From Aeromicrobium ginsengisoli (lineage in GTDB: Bacteria > Actinomycetota > Actinomycetes > Propionibacteriales > Nocardioidaceae), in the NCBI RefSeq assembly GCF_004134905.2, contig NZ_SDPQ02000002.1:496001-560000 (forward strand): DNA of 64,000 nucleotides. Reading direction: 5' to 3'. A model generated the notes under the pieces. That model saw only the letters and a program-made list of their open reading frames with translations. It had not been told where the DNA came from and searched no databases. This document shows positions 34,401 to 43,300 of this stretch, piece by piece. The position numbers and the translations under genes were made by a program. How positions within the stretch are numbered: position 1 is the stretch's first letter; every line of letters begins with the position of its first letter.

Positions 34401-35099
34401 ATGGCTTCCAAGAACGTTCCGCCGCCCTCGACGTTGGACGATCCGGTCTACCGCACGGGCGTGATCGAGCTGCTCGGCATCCTCGCGTACGGCGAGATCA
34501 GCGCGTGCGAGCGCCTCGCCGAGGACGCCAAGATGGCGCCGGACCTCAAGACCAAGGTCGAGATCGCGGCGATGGCGACGGCCGAGTTCGGGCACTTCGA
34601 GAAGCTGCGCGACCGGCTCGTCCAGCTCGACGAGGATCCGTACGAGACGATGCAGGAGTTCGCGCCGATCTTCGAGCGGTTCCACCGGCAGACCGCGCCG
34701 TCGGACTGGCTCGAGGGACTCGTCAAGGCGTACGTCGGTGATGGCCTGGCGGCCGACTTCTACCGCGAGATCGCCGCCTATCTCGACCCGGAGACTCGCT
34801 CGCTCGTGCTGGACACGCTGAGCGGCACGGGGCACTCGGACTTCGTCGTCGACGCCGTACGCGGTGCGATCGAGAAGGATCCGCGGGTCGGCGGCCGCCT
34901 GGCCCTGTGGGGGCGGCGGCTCATGGGCGAAGCGCTCAGCCAGGCGCAGACCGTCGTCGCCGAGCGCGACGCGCTGAGCACCGTGCTGGTCGGCGGTGTC
35001 GATCATCCCGGCATGGACCTGGCCGGCATCGGTCGTATGTTCACCCGCCTCACCGAGGCCCACGCCGCCCGCATGGAGAAGCTCGGCCTGGCCGCCTGA
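34401..35099 (+). CDS. Ferritin-like-fold protein, MiaE-like
   Basis: A 232-residue helical protein of the ferritin-like superfamily. The first half has YGEISACERLAEDAK and ATAEFGHFEKLRDRL, which place Glu and His as in diiron sites. The second half has FYREIAAYLDPETRS and RLALWGRRLMGEALSQAQ. Actinobacterial homologues (such as Rv3210c) are often called tRNA-(ms2io6A)-hydroxylase-like, but that role is not shown. It is divergent from the DEAD-box helicase gene by about 110 bases. Confidence 0.75.
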   Translation: MASKNVPPPSTLDDPVYRTGVIELLGILAYGEISACERLAEDAKMAPDLKTKVEIAAMATAEFGHFEKLRDRLVQLDEDPYETMQEFAPIFERFHRQTAPSDWLEGLVKAYVGDGLAADFYREIAAYLDPETRSLVLDTLSGTGHSDFVVDAVRGAIEKDPRVGGRLALWGRRLMGEALSQAQTVVAERDALSTVLVGGVDHPGMDLAGIGRMFTRLTEAHAARMEKLGLAA

Positions 35100-35106
35100 C
35101 CGTCGA

Positions 35107-35220
35107 GCGGTGACCTGGTCGCCCATCAGGCGGTTGGGCGGTGACCTGGTCGCCCATCAGGCGGCCGGAAGGGCGATTCAGTCACCGCGCCGTGGCGGGA
35201 AGGGCGACCACGTCACCGCC
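35107..35220. repeat. Intergenic repeat element with two direct and two inverted copies
   Basis: Two identical 27-base copies lie at 35107-35133 and 35138-35164, sharing GGTGACCTGGTCGCCCATCA. Inverted copies at 35171-35188 and 35202-35220 match them at 14 of 18 and 18 of 19 positions. The element fills the space between the convergent ferritin-like and ECF sigma genes. The architecture is like that of the 12156-12286 element, but the sequence is unrelated. Confidence 0.8.
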
Positions 35221-35226
35221 CGGAGC

Positions 35227-36447
35227 TCAGGAACCCCGCAGCTCCGCGGCGCGTTGCTCGAGCTGACGGCGTTCCTGCTCGGTCGGCGCGAGCTCGATCG
35301 CCTGCTCGAGGGCGATCAGCGCCTCCTCGTGCAGCCCCGCCCGGCTGAGCAGGTCACCGCGAGCGGCTGCGACGAGGTAGTGACCGGCGAGCCGGGAGTC
35401 CTCGGCGGCGGACTCGAGCGCGGCGAGGCCGGCCAGGGCACCGTCGCTCATCCCGACGGCGACCGCTCGGTTGAGCGCGATCACCGGCGAGGGAGCGATG
35501 TCGAGCAGCTCGTCGTACAGGGCGACGATCGCGGGCCAGTCGGTCTCCGCCGCCGACGGCGCGGTGGCATGTGCAGCGGCAATGTCGGCCTGTACGCCAT
35601 AGGGACCGCGCACGGTCCAGCGGTGCCGGAGCAGGGCCGCACCCTCGTCGATCTCGTCGCGGTGCCATCGCGACCGGTCCTGGTGCTCGAGCGTCACCCG
35701 CTCACCATCGACCTCGCGCGCATCGCGTCGCGCGTGCTGCAACAGCATCAGCGCGAGCAACGCCCGCGTCTCGTCGGAGTCGGGCAACAGCATGACAAGG
35801 AGGCGGCCGAGCCGGATCGCCTCGTCCGCGAGCGAACGCGCGCTCGTCGCGTAGCCCTCGGTGAACACGAGATAGACCACGGCCAGGACGCCGTCGACGC
35901 GCTCGGCCAAGTCGTCGGTCGGCACGCGATAGGGGATCCCGGCGTGCGTGATCTTGTTCTTCGCCCGCAGGAGCCGCTGCCCCATCGTGGCCTCCGACGT
36001 GAGGAACGCCCGGCCGATCGCCTCGGTCGACAGCCCCGACACGACCTTCAGCGTCAGCGCGACCCGCGCCTCGAGCGCGAGCGCGGGGTGGCAGCACGTG
36101 AACACCAGCCGGAGCCGGTCGTCGCCCATCGGTGACGGATCGGTGTAGTCGTCGCTCAGCTCTTCGATGACGGCCACCTCGGCGAGCTTGCCCCGCTCGA
36201 CCTGGGCGCGCCGCAGCACGTCGATGGCCCGTCGCCGCGCCGTGGCGGTGAGCCACGCGGCCGGATTGGCGGGTACGCCGTCGCGCGGCCAGGTGAGCAG
36301 GGCACGTTCTGCTGCGTCGGACACCACGTCCTCGGCGAGGTCCCAGTCTCCGGTCGTACGGATGAGGGACGCGACGATGCGCAGCCGCTGCTCCGCCAGG
36401 GCATCGGCGAGCGCGCGAGCGACCTCGTCCGCCGCGCCCTCGCTCAC
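35227..36447 (-). CDS. RNA polymerase ECF sigma factor, ECF42-like with C-terminal DUF6596/TPR
   Basis: A 406-residue sigma factor. Regions 2 and 4 are in the first 180 residues (TTGDWDLAEDVVSDAAERAL, GLSTEAIGRAFLTSEATMGQ). About 220 more residues form a helical, TPR-like C-terminal domain (LALMLLQHARRDAREVDGER, FLLSRAGLHEEALIALEQAI-like repeats near the end). This long type is ECF42, usually encoded beside a DGPF/YCII protein, as here one base upstream. No anti-sigma factor is known; the extension is thought to control activity. Start is GTG. Confidence 0.87.
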   Translation of the reverse strand: MSEGAADEVARALADALAEQRLRIVASLIRTTGDWDLAEDVVSDAAERALLTWPRDGVPANPAAWLTATARRRAIDVLRRAQVERGKLAEVAVIEELSDDYTDPSPMGDDRLRLVFTCCHPALALEARVALTLKVVSGLSTEAIGRAFLTSEATMGQRLLRAKNKITHAGIPYRVPTDDLAERVDGVLAVVYLVFTEGYATSARSLADEAIRLGRLLVMLLPDSDETRALLALMLLQHARRDAREVDGERVTLEHQDRSRWHRDEIDEGAALLRHRWTVRGPYGVQADIAAAHATAPSAAETDWPAIVALYDELLDIAPSPVIALNRAVAVGMSDGALAGLAALESAAEDSRLAGHYLVAAARGDLLSRAGLHEEALIALEQAIELAPTEQERRQLEQRAAELRGS

Positions 36448-36448
36448 G

Positions 36449-36790
36449 TCAGCCTTCGTACGGCCAGAACGGCCGGACCTCGATGGTCCCGGCCGCGGAC
36501 ATGGGGTGGGTCGACGCGATCGCGATGGCCTCGTCGAGGTCGTCGCACTCGAGGATGTCGAATCCGGCGATCCATTCGCGCGTCTCGGTGAACGGCCCGT
36601 CGGTGATCAGGAGCTCACCGCCACGGCGGCGGATCGTCGTGGCGGACTCGGGCGGGCGCAGTCGCTGGCCGTCCAGCCGCTTGCCGCTACCGTCGTGCTT
36701 GGCCACCCAGTCCTCGACCGGGTCGACGGCCGGGTCGGACGGCCGGTCGGCGGCGTCGGGATCGCTGACGATCAACATCATGTACTTCAT
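36449..36790 (-). CDS. DGPF/YCII-domain protein
   Basis: A 113-residue protein of the YCII superfamily, dimeric alpha-beta. It has KYMMLIVSDPD at the start and the signature LLITDGPFTETREWIAGFDI. YCII proteins of this class accompany ECF42 sigma factors, and the gene here precedes the sigma gene by one base. The partnership's mechanism is not established. The ATG at 36790 follows AAGGAG; an upstream in-frame ATG adds eight residues without a ribosome site. Confidence 0.88.
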   Translation of the reverse strand: MKYMMLIVSDPDAADRPSDPAVDPVEDWVAKHDGSGKRLDGQRLRPPESATTIRRRGGELLITDGPFTETREWIAGFDILECDDLDEAIAIASTHPMSAAGTIEVRPFWPYEG

Positions 36791-36823
36791 GCCTGCTCCT
36801 TGGGTCGGATTCATCGTCGTACA

Positions 36824-37381
36824 TCAGGACGACGAACGGGACCCCTGGGAATCCGACAGGATCTGCTCGACGACCGACGACTTCTCGTCGGCGTAGTCCT
36901 GCACGCGCTCCCAGTGCTGCGCGGCCAGGCGTTGCTTGGTGGCGAGATAGCGCTCGAACGACTCCGGATCCGTGCGGAGGCGGTCGCGGAACGTGATCAT
37001 CCGGTCGTGCTCAGGAGAGCCGGTCGTGAAGACGTGCAGGTTGACCCGCGGCTCGGCCAGCCGCAGCAGCCGGTGCTGGTGCCAGCCGCGCTCGCGGAGG
37101 TGGAGGACGTAGCCGATGCCCTCGAGCGCCGGGACGTACGCGGGCTCGTCGGCGCTGTCCACGACGAGCAGGTTGATGTCGATGATCGGCTTGGCCGGCA
37201 GCCCAGGGACCGAGGTCGAGCCGACGTGCTCGACCGCCGTGGCGACCGGGCCCAATGCCGTACGAATGCCGGTCGCCAGGGTCTCGAACGTCGCGGGCCA
37301 CTGCGGGTCGTACGGGGACAGCTCGATCGTGCCGTCCACCCGCGACGGGGGCAGGAGGTACTCGACGGCGTCGTCCGACAC
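36824..37381 (-). CDS. GrpB/UPF0157 family protein (nucleotidyltransferase-like)
   Basis: A 185-residue protein matching GrpB/UPF0157, thought to have a nucleotidyltransferase-like fold. The family signature VEHVGSTSVPGLPAKPIIDI is complete, followed by LLVVDSADEPAY, LHLRERGWHQHRLLRL and VNLHVFTTGSPEHDRM. Start is GTG at 37381, two bases before the preceding gene's stop. Its substrate is unknown. Its neighbours on the same strand at 36449-38653 are closely spaced. Confidence 0.85.
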   Translation of the reverse strand: MSDDAVEYLLPPSRVDGTIELSPYDPQWPATFETLATGIRTALGPVATAVEHVGSTSVPGLPAKPIIDINLLVVDSADEPAYVPALEGIGYVLHLRERGWHQHRLLRLAEPRVNLHVFTTGSPEHDRMITFRDRLRTDPESFERYLATKQRLAAQHWERVQDYADEKSSVVEQILSDSQGSRSSS

Positions 37382-37383
37382 GG

Positions 37384-37746
37384 CTAGCCCTCGAGCAGGA
37401 CGCCGGACTGGCGGAACGCCGCCACGACGTCGTCGACGACTCCGTTGAACTGCTTGACCGCCTTGGCGCGGCCCATGAGGCCGCCGGACACGCCGACTGA
37501 AGGGCGGGTCAACCGGACGACGGTGCCCGCGTCGATCGCGTGCAAGGCCAGGCCGGCCTGCAGGTGTGGCGCGAAGCCACCGAGCAGGAGCTGCTTGCCC
37601 TTGCTGCCCTTCTCGGCGGTGCCGGACCACTCGTCGTGCCAGGTGACGGAGAACCCACGGCTCTCCAGCGCCTGCACGACCGATGCCCGCGCCTGGGCGG
37701 GATCGCCGCTGACGGCGATCTCCCGGGTGTCGACCGGCTCGGCCAT
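37384..37746 (-). CDS. Hypothetical protein (120 aa)
   Basis: I do not recognise this protein. It starts MAEPVDTREIAVSGDPAQAR, which looks like a START/SRPBCC-style opening strand and helix. It continues with a polar strand-rich middle (FSVTWHDEWSGTAEKGSKGK, ALHAIDAGTVVRLTRPSVGV) and ends in an amphipathic helix (KQFNGVVDDVVAAFRQSG). No membrane segment or catalytic motif is seen. Its place between DUF3107 and GrpB-type genes, with tight spacing, suggests co-transcription. Confidence 0.6.
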   Translation of the reverse strand: MAEPVDTREIAVSGDPAQARASVVQALESRGFSVTWHDEWSGTAEKGSKGKQLLLGGFAPHLQAGLALHAIDAGTVVRLTRPSVGVSGGLMGRAKAVKQFNGVVDDVVAAFRQSGVLLEG

Positions 37747-37754
37747 CGCGCGAC

Positions 37755-38015
37755 CTACTTGGAGGCGGCGGTGACGGCTTCGCTCGCGGCGAGGCCGAAG
37801 CCGACCTTGCGGCCGAGGTCCGAGGTGAAGTCGAGGTAGGCGACCTTGCTGGCCGGGACTGCGACCGTACGACCCTTGTCGTCGGTCAGGGTGAACACGG
37901 TGTCGTCCTTGAGGGCGGTGTCGAGCGCCTTGAGCACGGCATCGGGCGCCGACTCGGTTGCCACTGACAGCTCACGGGCGGCGTGCTGCACGCCGATCTT
38001 GACCTCCACGGTCAC
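37755..38015 (-). CDS. DUF3107 family protein
   Basis: An 86-residue protein with a GTG start, opening TVEVKIGVQHAARELSV and containing GRTVAVPASKVAYLDF. It matches DUF3107 (TB9.4/Rv3208A in M. tuberculosis), a small actinobacterial family of unknown function. The start overlaps the TetR stop by four bases. The same TetR-DUF3107 order is found in mycobacteria, which suggests a shared transcript and perhaps control by the TetR protein. Confidence 0.88.
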   Translation of the reverse strand: MTVEVKIGVQHAARELSVATESAPDAVLKALDTALKDDTVFTLTDDKGRTVAVPASKVAYLDFTSDLGRKVGFGLAASEAVTAASK

Positions 38016-38653
38016 TCATCTCCTTTGATGTCATCTTCGTTGCGGGGGAATGCGCCGATGCCGCGCCAGGCGAGGCCGGCGACGAGCTGGACGGCTTCGC
38101 TGCGGGTCAGGGTCGAGTCCTGCGACAGCCAGTTGCGGGCGCCGACGTGGCCCATGCCGACGAGGCTGACGGCGAGCAGGTGTGACGAGGCGACGGGCAG
38201 GCCGGTGTCCTCGCGGATGACCTCGGCGATCGCGGAGGCCGACTCCTCGATGACGCGATCGATCTGCTCGCGTACGGACGGATCGCTCGTGAGGTCGGAC
38301 TCGAACACCAGTCGGAACGCGGCACCCTGGTCGGCGACGTAGTCGTACCAGAGCTCCATCGTGGCCCGGACGCGCTTGCGGTTGTCGGTCGTCGACGCGA
38401 GGGCGGTCTTGACGCCGTCGATCACGGTGTCGCACGAGGTCTCGAGCAGCGCGAGGTAGAGGTCGAGCTTGCCGGGGAAGTGCTGGTAGAGCACGGGCTT
38501 GGAGACGCCCGCACGCTCGGCGATCTCGTCCATCGACGCGGAGTGGTAGCCCTGCTCGACGAACACCTCGAGCGCGACCTCGAGCAGCTGAGCGCGACGC
38601 GCGGTGCGCGGCAGGCGGCTCGTGCGCGGACGCAGCGGGGTGGTTTCGGTCAC
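38012..38653 (-). CDS. TetR family transcriptional regulator
   Basis: A 213-residue regulator. The N-terminal DNA-binding domain is LEVALEVFVEQGYHSASMDE then IAERAGVSKPVLYQHFPGK, the TetR helix-turn-helix. The C-terminal helical domain (about 80-200) would bind a ligand and dimerise. It resembles Rv3208, which precedes DUF3107 in the same way. No clear ligand or target is apparent; the 135-base divergent gap to moeZ may hold its operator. Confidence 0.9.
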   Translation of the reverse strand: MTETTPLRPRTSRLPRTARRAQLLEVALEVFVEQGYHSASMDEIAERAGVSKPVLYQHFPGKLDLYLALLETSCDTVIDGVKTALASTTDNRKRVRATMELWYDYVADQGAAFRLVFESDLTSDPSVREQIDRVIEESASAIAEVIREDTGLPVASSHLLAVSLVGMGHVGARNWLSQDSTLTRSEAVQLVAGLAWRGIGAFPRNEDDIKGDE

Positions 38654-38788
38654 GGGCCCAGCCTAGTGGGTGATGCCCGGCATCCGGACGCCCGCCGGGG
38701 CCGTTGGCCGTACGGGGAACAATGGAACGTACGTGCGGTGTTATGCCGCCAGAACCGTTTGCAGCTCAGCTTGCACAGAGGAGAACCC

Positions 38789-39961
38789 GTGGTCGCCCCA
38801 CTCGTGGAACCCGCCGACGAACTGACCATCGACGAGGTACGCCGCTACAGCCGGCACCTGATCATCCCCGACGTCGGGATGACGGGCCAGAAGCGGCTCA
38901 AGAACGCCAAGGTGCTCGTCATCGGCGCCGGCGGGCTCGGCAGCCCCGCGTTGCTCTACCTCGCGGCGGCAGGTGTCGGCACGCTCGGCATCATCGACGA
39001 CGACGTCGTGGACGAGTCCAACCTGCAGCGCCAGGTCATCCATGGGCAGTCCGACATCGACAAGCCCAAGGTCGACTCGGCCGCGGAATCGGTCGCCGAA
39101 ATCAACCCGTACGTCACGGTCATCAAGCACCACGTGCGGCTCGACACCGACAACGTGCTCGACATCTTCAGCCAGTACGACCTGATCGTCGACGGCACCG
39201 ACAACTTCGCGACGCGCTACCTCGTCAACGACGCGGCCGTGCTGCTCGGCAAGCCGTACGTCTGGGGCTCGATCTACCGGTTCGAGGGCCAGGTGTCGGT
39301 GTTCTGGGCGCAGGAGGGGCCGCAGTACCGCGATCTCTATCCCGAGCCGCCGCCGCCGGGCATGGTCCCGTCGTGCGCCGAGGGTGGCGTGCTGGGCGTG
39401 CTGTGCGCGTCGATCGGCTCGATCATGGTCACCGAGGCGATCAAGCTCATCACCGGCATCGGCGACCCGCTGATCGGCCGGCTGATGGTCTATGACGCGC
39501 TCGAGATGCGCTACTCGACCCTCAACATCCGGCGCGATCCCACGGGCGTGCCGATCACGGGTCTGATGGATGACTACGAGGCGTTCTGCGGCGCGATCAG
39601 CGAGGAAGCCGCCGACGCGGCGGCCGACTCGACGATCTCGGTGACGACGCTCGACGGCTGGCTCAAGGAGCGCAACGACGGCGGGCGCGACTTCGTGCTG
39701 GTCGACGTACGCGAGCCCAATGAGTACGAGATCAACAAGATCCCCGGCTCGATCCTGATCCCCAAGGGCGAGTTCCTCAACGGCAACGCGCTGGAGCAGC
39801 TGCCCGACGACAAGCAGATCGTCCTGCACTGCAAGTCCGGCGTACGTTCGGCCGAGGCGCTCGCGGTGCTCAAGGGTGCGGGCTACAAGGACTCCGTGCA
39901 CGTGGGTGGCGGTGTCGTGGCGTGGGTCAACCAGATCGACCCGAGCCAGCCCTCGTACTGA
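38789..39961 (+). CDS. moeZ: Adenylyltransferase/sulfurtransferase MoeZ
   Basis: E1-like enzyme that adenylates the C-terminal glycine of sulfur-carrier proteins and transfers sulfur to them, for molybdopterin, cysteine or thiotemplated pathways. The 390-residue protein has an N-terminal ThiF/MoeB domain with GAGGLG at 46-51 and the PSCAEGGVLGV segment, and a C-terminal rhodanese domain with catalytic Cys348 in HCKSGVRSAEA. The zinc CxxC pairs of classic MoeB are not seen. A GAGGAG precedes the GTG at 38789. Related to M. tuberculosis moeB1. Confidence 0.9.
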   Translation: MVAPLVEPADELTIDEVRRYSRHLIIPDVGMTGQKRLKNAKVLVIGAGGLGSPALLYLAAAGVGTLGIIDDDVVDESNLQRQVIHGQSDIDKPKVDSAAESVAEINPYVTVIKHHVRLDTDNVLDIFSQYDLIVDGTDNFATRYLVNDAAVLLGKPYVWGSIYRFEGQVSVFWAQEGPQYRDLYPEPPPPGMVPSCAEGGVLGVLCASIGSIMVTEAIKLITGIGDPLIGRLMVYDALEMRYSTLNIRRDPTGVPITGLMDDYEAFCGAISEEAADAAADSTISVTTLDGWLKERNDGGRDFVLVDVREPNEYEINKIPGSILIPKGEFLNGNALEQLPDDKQIVLHCKSGVRSAEALAVLKGAGYKDSVHVGGGVVAWVNQIDPSQPSY

Positions 39962-39972
39962 CCTCCGTTCCC

Positions 39973-40036
39973 GCTGAGCCTGACGTTTCTGTTGCGACAC
40001 GCCGTGCCGCACCAACAGAAACGTCAGGCTCAGCGC
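39973..40036. repeat. Perfect 23-base-pair intergenic hairpin
   Basis: Arms at 39973-39995 and 40014-40036 are perfect inverted copies of each other, with an 18-base loop. The arm contains GAGCCTGACGTTTCTGTTG. It begins 12 bases after the moeZ stop and ends 14 bases before the ATL start. No T-run follows on either strand. It is too long and perfect for a chance structure; a terminator or an RNA processing site are both possible. Confidence 0.75.
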
Positions 40037-40049
40037 GTAGGAAAGCCTC

Positions 40050-40346
40050 ATGGATCGTGAGTTCGTCGAGCGCGTGCTCGACCTCGTGGAGCGGATCCCG
40101 CTGGGCCGCGCCGTGTCGTACGGCGCGATCGCCGAGCACCTCGCCGCCGGTTATGGTCCGCGCTACGTCGGCCGGGTCATGGCGATGGAAGGGCACGCCG
40201 TGCCGTGGTGGCGGGTCGTCCGCGCCGACGGAGCGATGGCGCCGCCCCTGATGCCCGAGGCGCAGGTGCACTGGCTCGAGGAGAGCACGCCCGTGCGCAA
40301 CGGCCGGGTCGACATGAAGAACGCCGCGTGGGACTTCGCCGACTGA
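40050..40346 (+). CDS. Alkyltransferase-like protein (ATL), MGMT family
   Basis: A 98-residue protein with the DNA-binding domain of O6-methylguanine-DNA methyltransferases: RIPLGRAVSYGAIAEHLA, then YGPRYVGRVMA with the Arg finger region. The active-site PCHRV reads PWWRV at 52-56, so Trp53 replaces the methyl-accepting Cys. ATL proteins of this kind cannot remove the alkyl group but bind O6-alkylguanine and hand it to nucleotide excision repair. It lies next to adnAB in a repair-rich neighbourhood. Related to Rv3204. Confidence 0.9.
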   Translation: MDREFVERVLDLVERIPLGRAVSYGAIAEHLAAGYGPRYVGRVMAMEGHAVPWWRVVRADGAMAPPLMPEAQVHWLEESTPVRNGRVDMKNAAWDFAD

Positions 40347-40375
40347 GTGTCCGCCCCGTCTGGTGAGATGGGGAC

Positions 40376-43300
40376 ATGCCGGTCGAGTACGTGTTGGACA
40401 AGCCGAGCGTCGAGCCCGTCGTCGCTCCGGTGCTCGACGACAGCCAGCGCGCCGTGATCGAGCACATGACCGACATCGGCGGGCCGCTGCAGGTGCTGGC
40501 CGGGCCGGGCGCGGGCAAGACCACGACGCTCGTCGAGCTGGTCGTCGACCGGATCGAGCAGGGCGGGTTGTCGCCGGACGAGGTCCTGGTGCTCACGTTC
40601 AGCCGCAAGGCCGCGCAGGAGCTGCGCGCGCGCATCGCCCGGCGACTGGCTCGCACCACGGCCACCACGGCGGCCATGACCTTTCACTCGTTCTGCTACG
40701 CGTTGCTGCGATCAGAGCAGGACGCCAGTGGCTTCGCCCAGCCGCTTCGTCTGCTCAGCGCCCCGGAGCAGGACGCCGTCATCTCCGAGGTCCTGGCCGG
40801 CACGGACCCTGAGCAGTGGCCTGCTGCGATGCGGCCCGCTTTGCGTACCCGCGGTCTCGCCAGCGAGCTCCGCACCCTCATCGCCGCCGCGCGGGCCAAC
40901 GGGATGGATGATGTCGACCTGCTTCGTGTTGCTGATTCGGCTGGTCGCGGCGACTGGCGCGCAGCGGCTGAGTTCTTCGACGAGCTGACGGCCGTGGCCG
41001 CGCTGGCCCACACGATCGACCACACCGATCTCATCTTCGAGGCGGTCAAGACGCTCAACGATCCCGCCATCCGTGACCGGTGGCGTTCTCGCCTGCGACT
41101 CATCGTCGTCGACGAGTATCAGGACACCGACCCGCTCCAGGTCGAGCTGCTGCAGGCCCTCGCAGGAGACGGCCGCGATCTGGTCGTCGTGGGCGATCCC
41201 TATCAGTCCATCTACGGATTCCGTGGAGCCGATGTGCGCGGCATCATCGATTTCCCCGATCAGTTCGCGACCGCGGCGGGGCCCGCGCCGCGGCTCACCC
41301 TCGGCTACACCAATCGCTACGGGACGGTGATCGCCGCGGCCGTACGCTCGGTGGTCGACAAGCGTGGCGCGCTCGGCGCCGTCGACGGCACGGCGTTCGA
41401 GGCGCTGCGCAGCCCGACCAGCCGCGCCAGCGACCCCGGCTCCGTGCAGGTGGGCACGTTCTCCTCGCCCACAGCCGAGGCCGAGCACATCGCGCTGCTG
41501 CTGCGGCAGGCGCACCTGCACGACGGTGTGCCGTGGCGCGACATGGCGGTGCTCGTACGTTCAGGGCTGCACCTGGGCCGTCTGCAACGGGCACTCACGG
41601 CCGCCGGCGTACCGGTGGAGGTCGCCGGCGACGAGTTGCCGCTCGCGGCCGAACCAGCGGTGCGCACGCTGCTCGCAGCGTTGCATGCTGCCGATGCGCT
41701 CAACCGCGGTGAGCACCTTGCCCCAGACGTCGCGCATGCCTTGCTCACCGGCCCGCTCGGTCATCTCGACGCGGCGGCGGTGCGTCGGCTCGGCCGAGCC
41801 TTGCGCAAGCACGCAGCTGCGGCCGGCGAGCAGCCGCGTGCCTCTCGGCTGCTGATCGCCGAGGCGATCGGCGACCCGGTCTTCCTGTCGACGCTCGACA
41901 CGGCAGGCCCCACCAGCCGGGCGGTCGACGCCGCAGCCCGGCTCGCTGCCCTGTTGCGCACGGCGGCCGATCAGATCTCCACGGGTGAGTCCGCCGAGCA
42001 GGTGCTCTGGACGGTATGGGACGGCACGAGGTGGCCGACCCGGCTGCAGGCCGATGCCGAGAGTGACGGTGATGGCGCACCGCAGGCCAATCACGACCTC
42101 GACGCCGTGTGTGCGCTGTTCGCGGAGGCTGCCAGGGCCGAGGAGCGTGATGCCCGGCGCTCCGTCACCGAGGTCACGCGGGCGCTCGAGGAGCAGCAGA
42201 TCCCAGGCGACACGATCGCCCAGAGCGGTGACTCGGGCGAAGCGGTCCAGGTCATGACAGCTCATCGGTCCAAGGGACTGGAATGGCCGCTCGTGGTGGT
42301 CGCTGCCGTGCAGGACGGTGAGTGGCCCGACGTCCGTGGTCGCGGCAGTCTGTTGCAGGGCGACCGGCTCTCAAGGGACGGCGTCCTGCCGCCGCCTTCG
42401 CCGTGGGCGGCAGCCGCCGAGGAGCGTCGCCTGTTCTACGTGGCGTGCAGCCGCGCCCGGTCACGCCTGGTCGTGACCGCGGTTGCCAGCGGGTCCGACG
42501 AGGGGGACCAGCCGTCGCGGTTCCTCGGCGAGCTGCACGCGCACGTCAACGGTGAGTCGGATCGACGGGTGCGCACCCTGCCGTCGGCGCTGGCCCGACC
42601 CACCCGCACGCTCTCGCTGCGTGGGGCGATCGCCGAGCTGAGACGCATCGGTGAGTCGACCACGGACCCCGAGGTTCGCGAGCGCGTCGCGGCCAGGTTG
42701 GCGCAGCTCGCGACGGTTCCGGCTGCCCGCTCAGCCCATCCCGACCGCTGGTGGGGTCTGGCCGAGCGCACCACCAACGACACACCCTTGCGTGACCCCG
42801 ACGAGCCGTTGCAGCTCTCCGGAAGCCAGATGGACCGGCTGTCCAAGTGCACGCTGCAGTGGTTCCTCAACCACGAGGCCAAGGGCGAGCGCGGCACGTC
42901 CGCCGCACAGGGATTCGGCTCCATCGTCCACGCGCTCGCAGCCCAGACGTTCCTCGACGGTGTCGAGCCCGACGTCGACGAGATGGCCGCGCACCTCGAT
43001 GACGTCTGGGGCGTGCTCGGACTGCCCGAATGGATCAGCGCGCGCGAGCGGGAGGCCGCGATCGAGGCACTCGGGCGCTTCGTGCAGTGGCATCGGAGCA
43101 ATCCTCGCGAGGTGATCGCGGTGGAGCACGCGTTCAACGTCGTGCTCGACGTGGACGGTCGCGACGTCCGCCTCACGGGTTCGATGGACCGGGTGGAGCT
43201 GGGCGACGACGGAGTCCACGTGATCGACCTCAAGACGTCCAAGAATCCCCCCAGTGGTCCGCAGGTCGCGACGAACGCCCAGCTCGGGCTCTACCAGGTT

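Noticed and set aside
40347..40375. LexA/SOS box upstream of adnA
   Set aside because: The short gap ahead of adnA contains no TCGAAC-N4-GTTCGA-like sequence, and none was found ahead of uvrD2.
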